Of a stretch of DNA of 64,000 nt, positions 62,564 through 64,000 are shown piece by piece (within the stretch, counting starts at the first letter, position 1; every line of letters starts with the position of its first letter). Source of the DNA: Polaromonas sp. (GTDB lineage: Bacteria; Pseudomonadota; Gammaproteobacteria; Burkholderiales; Burkholderiaceae_C); assembly GCA_030683705.1 (NCBI GenBank), contig JAUXPP010000085.1, positions 16,089 through 80,088 on the forward strand, given 5' to 3'. The position numbers and the translations under genes were made by a program. The notes beneath the pieces are model-generated. The model saw nothing but the letters and a program-made list of their open reading frames with translations, was not told where the DNA came from and did no database searches.

Positions 62564-63308
62564 GGCTTTCAACAACCGGCCGGAATCGGCGCCGGAAGGC
62601 GGCGGGCGCGGCCCTCGCCTGGCGCGCTGGAACCCGGCCGAGTGGCCGCTGGCTGCCGACTGGGCGCCCGTTGTCGGCCAGTTTCTCGCCAGTCAGGCCG
62701 GCCAGCAGCTGGGTGCCTTCATCGAGCGGCGCCTCGCCGCCGGCGCCATCATCTACCCGCCCCAGCCGTTTCGGGCGCTGGCCCTGACGCCGCTGGCCGA
62801 TGTGCGCGTCGTCATTCTGGGCCAGGACCCCTATCACGGGCCCGGCCAGGCACAAGGCCTGGCTTTTTCGGTGCCTGACGGCGTCCGGCCGCCGCCCAGC
62901 CTGCGCAACATCTTCAAGGAACTGGCGCGGGACCCGGCCGTGGATCCCGCGCCACATGGCGGCGGTTCGCTGGAGCGCTGGGCGCGCCAGGGTGTGTTGC
63001 TGCTGAACACCAGCCTGACGGTGGAGGAAGGGCAGGCCGCCAGCCATGCCAAACAAGGCTGGGAAAGCCTGACCGACCAGTTGATTAGCGCGGTATCGGC
63101 CATGCCGGAACCTGTGGTTTTTCTGCTGTGGGGCGCGCATGCTCAGGCCAAGCAGGCCTTGATCGACCCGCGCCACCGGGTGCTGACGGCCAATCACCCC
63201 TCGCCGCTGTCGGCTTTGCGTCCGCCCGTGCCCTTCCTCGGCTGTGGGCATTTCAGCGCTGCCAACCGGGTTTTGCGGGCGCAGGGACGGGACGGCATCC
63301 ACTGGTAA
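62538..63308 (+). CDS. ung: Uracil-DNA glycosylase
   Basis: Removes uracil from DNA by base excision. 256 residues, family 1: catalytic loop [22 protein letters not shown] (Asp, Tyr), [11 protein letters not shown] (Asn), [10 protein letters not shown] and the minor-groove intercalation loop NHPSPLSA (catalytic His). The first residues ([10 protein letters not shown]) come from a family B repeat that supplies the ATG; no ribosome-binding site is evident before it, so the natural start may have been overwritten. Confidence 0.95.
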   Translation: MSQGLQADLAFNNRPESAPEGGGRGPRLARWNPAEWPLAADWAPVVGQFLASQAGQQLGAFIERRLAAGAIIYPPQPFRALALTPLADVRVVILGQDPYHGPGQAQGLAFSVPDGVRPPPSLRNIFKELARDPAVDPAPHGGGSLERWARQGVLLLNTSLTVEEGQAASHAKQGWESLTDQLISAVSAMPEPVVFLLWGAHAQAKQALIDPRHRVLTANHPSPLSALRPPVPFLGCGHFSAANRVLRAQGRDGIHW

Positions 63309-63370
63309 TCACTTGTTGTGCGGGATTGCCGGATGTCAAATTTCCATGGCATAATCTGAGGTTCGCCAAA

Positions 63371-63456
63371 GGAGAGGTGGCCGAGTGGTTAATGGCAGCA
63401 GACTGTAAATCTGCCCTCTAACGAGTACGCTGGTTCGAATCCAGCCCTCTCCACCA
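63371..63456 (+). tRNA. tRNA-Tyr (GTA)
   Basis: 86-nt class II tRNA with long variable arm. Acceptor GGAGAGG pairs with CCTCTCC, discriminator A and encoded CCA. The anticodon loop CTGTAAA carries GTA at 63405-63407. First gene of a tRNA-Tyr/Gly/Thr cluster upstream of tuf. Confidence 0.97.
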
Positions 63457-63562
63457 GCGATAAATTGATTTTGCAAGCGCAATTCGGCATGTAGGCAAGC
63501 AGTCTGGACAAGTTGGATACCGTTTTCGGGGTTGCCGGGGCTTTGAGGCCGCGGCAATCGAT

Positions 63563-63636
63563 GCGGGAGTAGTTCAATGGTAGAACCCTAGCCTTCCAAG
63601 CTAATGACGCGGGTTCGATTCCCGTCTCCCGCTCCA
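63563..63636 (+). tRNA. tRNA-Gly (TCC)
   Basis: 74 nt. Acceptor GCGGGAG pairs with CTCCCGC; T-loop GGTTCGATTCC; anticodon loop CTTCCAA with TCC; discriminator T and encoded CCA. Confidence 0.97.
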
Positions 63637-63682
63637 TGGCAGCAGTGCTGGTTGTTGTTGGTTGTGACAGTTTTTTGAATTA

Positions 63683-63758
63683 GGCCCATTTGGCTCAGTG
63701 GCAGAGCACTCCCTTGGTAAGGGAGAGGTCCCGGGTCCGATTCCCGGAATGGGCACCA
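63683..63758 (+). tRNA. tRNA-Thr (GGT)
   Basis: 76 nt. Acceptor GCCCATT pairs with AATGGGC; anticodon loop CTTGGTAA carries GGT; T-loop GGGTCCGATTCCC; encoded CCA. Immediately upstream of tuf, the normal betaproteobacterial arrangement. Confidence 0.96.
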
Positions 63759-63863
63759 TTTCTTTGGCCGGGCCGAGGCGATTGCCGGGCCGGGCTGCAA
63801 GTGGTGACGTGTGAGTTGAATAATTTTCGTAAGTCAATCCTTTAGGTATTTGGAGTCGAAAAA

Positions 63864-64000
63864 ATGGCAAAAGGCAAATTTGAGCGGACCAAGCCGCACG
63901 TCAACGTTGGCACGATTGGGCACGTTGACCATGGCAAGACCACCCTGACGGCAGCGATCACGACCGTGCTTGCGGCCAAGTTCGGCGGCGAAGCCAAGGG
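63864..64000 (+). CDS. tuf: Elongation factor Tu, 5' part
   Basis: First 45 codons of EF-Tu, which delivers aminoacyl-tRNA to the ribosome. It starts [29 protein letters not shown], containing the G1 P-loop GHVDHGKT. The start has a TTTGGAGTC ribosome-binding site. The gene leaves the window at the right edge. With the tRNAs this is the tRNA-tufB operon head. Confidence 0.97.
   Translation, partial: MAKGKFERTKPHVNVGTIGHVDHGKTTLTAAITTVLAAKFGGEAK

Noticed and set aside
1..64000. CRISPR array, prophage or transposase
   Set aside because: No regularly spaced direct repeats of CRISPR type, no phage structural genes and no transposase motifs were seen. The dispersed repeats are irregularly spaced.

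Overview
This window is GC-rich, gene-dense chromosome from a betaproteobacterium, most likely a member of the Comamonadaceae (Polaromonas/Rhodoferax/Variovorax-like). The placement is an inference from protein character and gene neighbourhoods (lptA-lptB-rpoN, trpE-trpG-trpD-trpC-ung, tRNA-Tyr/Gly/Thr-tuf) and from dispersed repeats in gene spacers that I associate with that family. No database search was possible. There is no phage, IS transposase, CRISPR array or rRNA in the window.

Layout. 1-7.7 kb: 3' part of argS, a SPOR protein, dsbA, the LPS-export genes lptA and lptB, rpoN (sigma-54), a 23S rRNA methyltransferase and a PIN-domain protein. 7.7-10.3 kb: an FMN-binding glutamate-synthase-like protein and a UPF0149/SEC-C protein. 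10.35-11.7 kb: a short, atypical island of three small minus-strand genes separated by attC-like sites, read here as an integron gene-cassette array without an integrase. 11.8-24.8 kb: metabolic genes, including a dehalogenase-like hydrolase, a luciferase-like monooxygenase, an FKBP, a LysR regulator facing a nitroreductase-like lipoprotein, an MFS transporter, cinA, pgpA, a hydrolase, thiL and an MTA/SAH nucleosidase. 25-31.6 kb: a fadD-type ligase, the proton-translocating transhydrogenase operon (pntA1-pntA2-pntB), a NUDIX hydrolase and mnmA. 31.7-36.6 kb: a two-component pair, a MipA/OmpV porin-like protein and ssb. 36.6-49.6 kb: an MFS carrier, uvrA, a thioesterase, a DMT exporter, a ybdK ligase with a cation/proton antiporter, a Gcr membrane protein and apaG. 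49.7-54.8 kb: rpe, then a REC-adenylate cyclase-Hpt protein beside a hybrid histidine kinase, probably one phosphorelay. 54.8-63.3 kb: gph, a chalcone-isomerase-like protein, a trp leader peptide, trpE, a trpG interrupted by a stop codon, ltaE, a LysE exporter, trpD, trpC and ung. 63.4-64 kb: three tRNA genes and the start of tuf.

The most unusual feature is the density of small dispersed elements. A 54-bp repeat (family B here) occurs at least 11 times, sometimes inside coding sequence (in frame in gph; across the trpC stop and ung start) or supplying a ribosome-binding site (pgpA, ltaE). A GC-rich element of about 70-90 bp (family A) occurs at least 8 times. It is in frame inside trpE, uvrA and a LysE exporter, and directly abuts the start codons of rpoN and trpG. 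A structured element of about 400 bp (family C) is present as two inverted copies 20 kb apart, with compensatory changes in its hairpins. One 161-bp MITE-like inverted repeat sits directly upstream of the nucleosidase gene.

Other points that stand out are the in-frame amber codon in trpG, a nearly leaderless trp leader ORF with a Trp-Pro-Trp run, and the cassette array.
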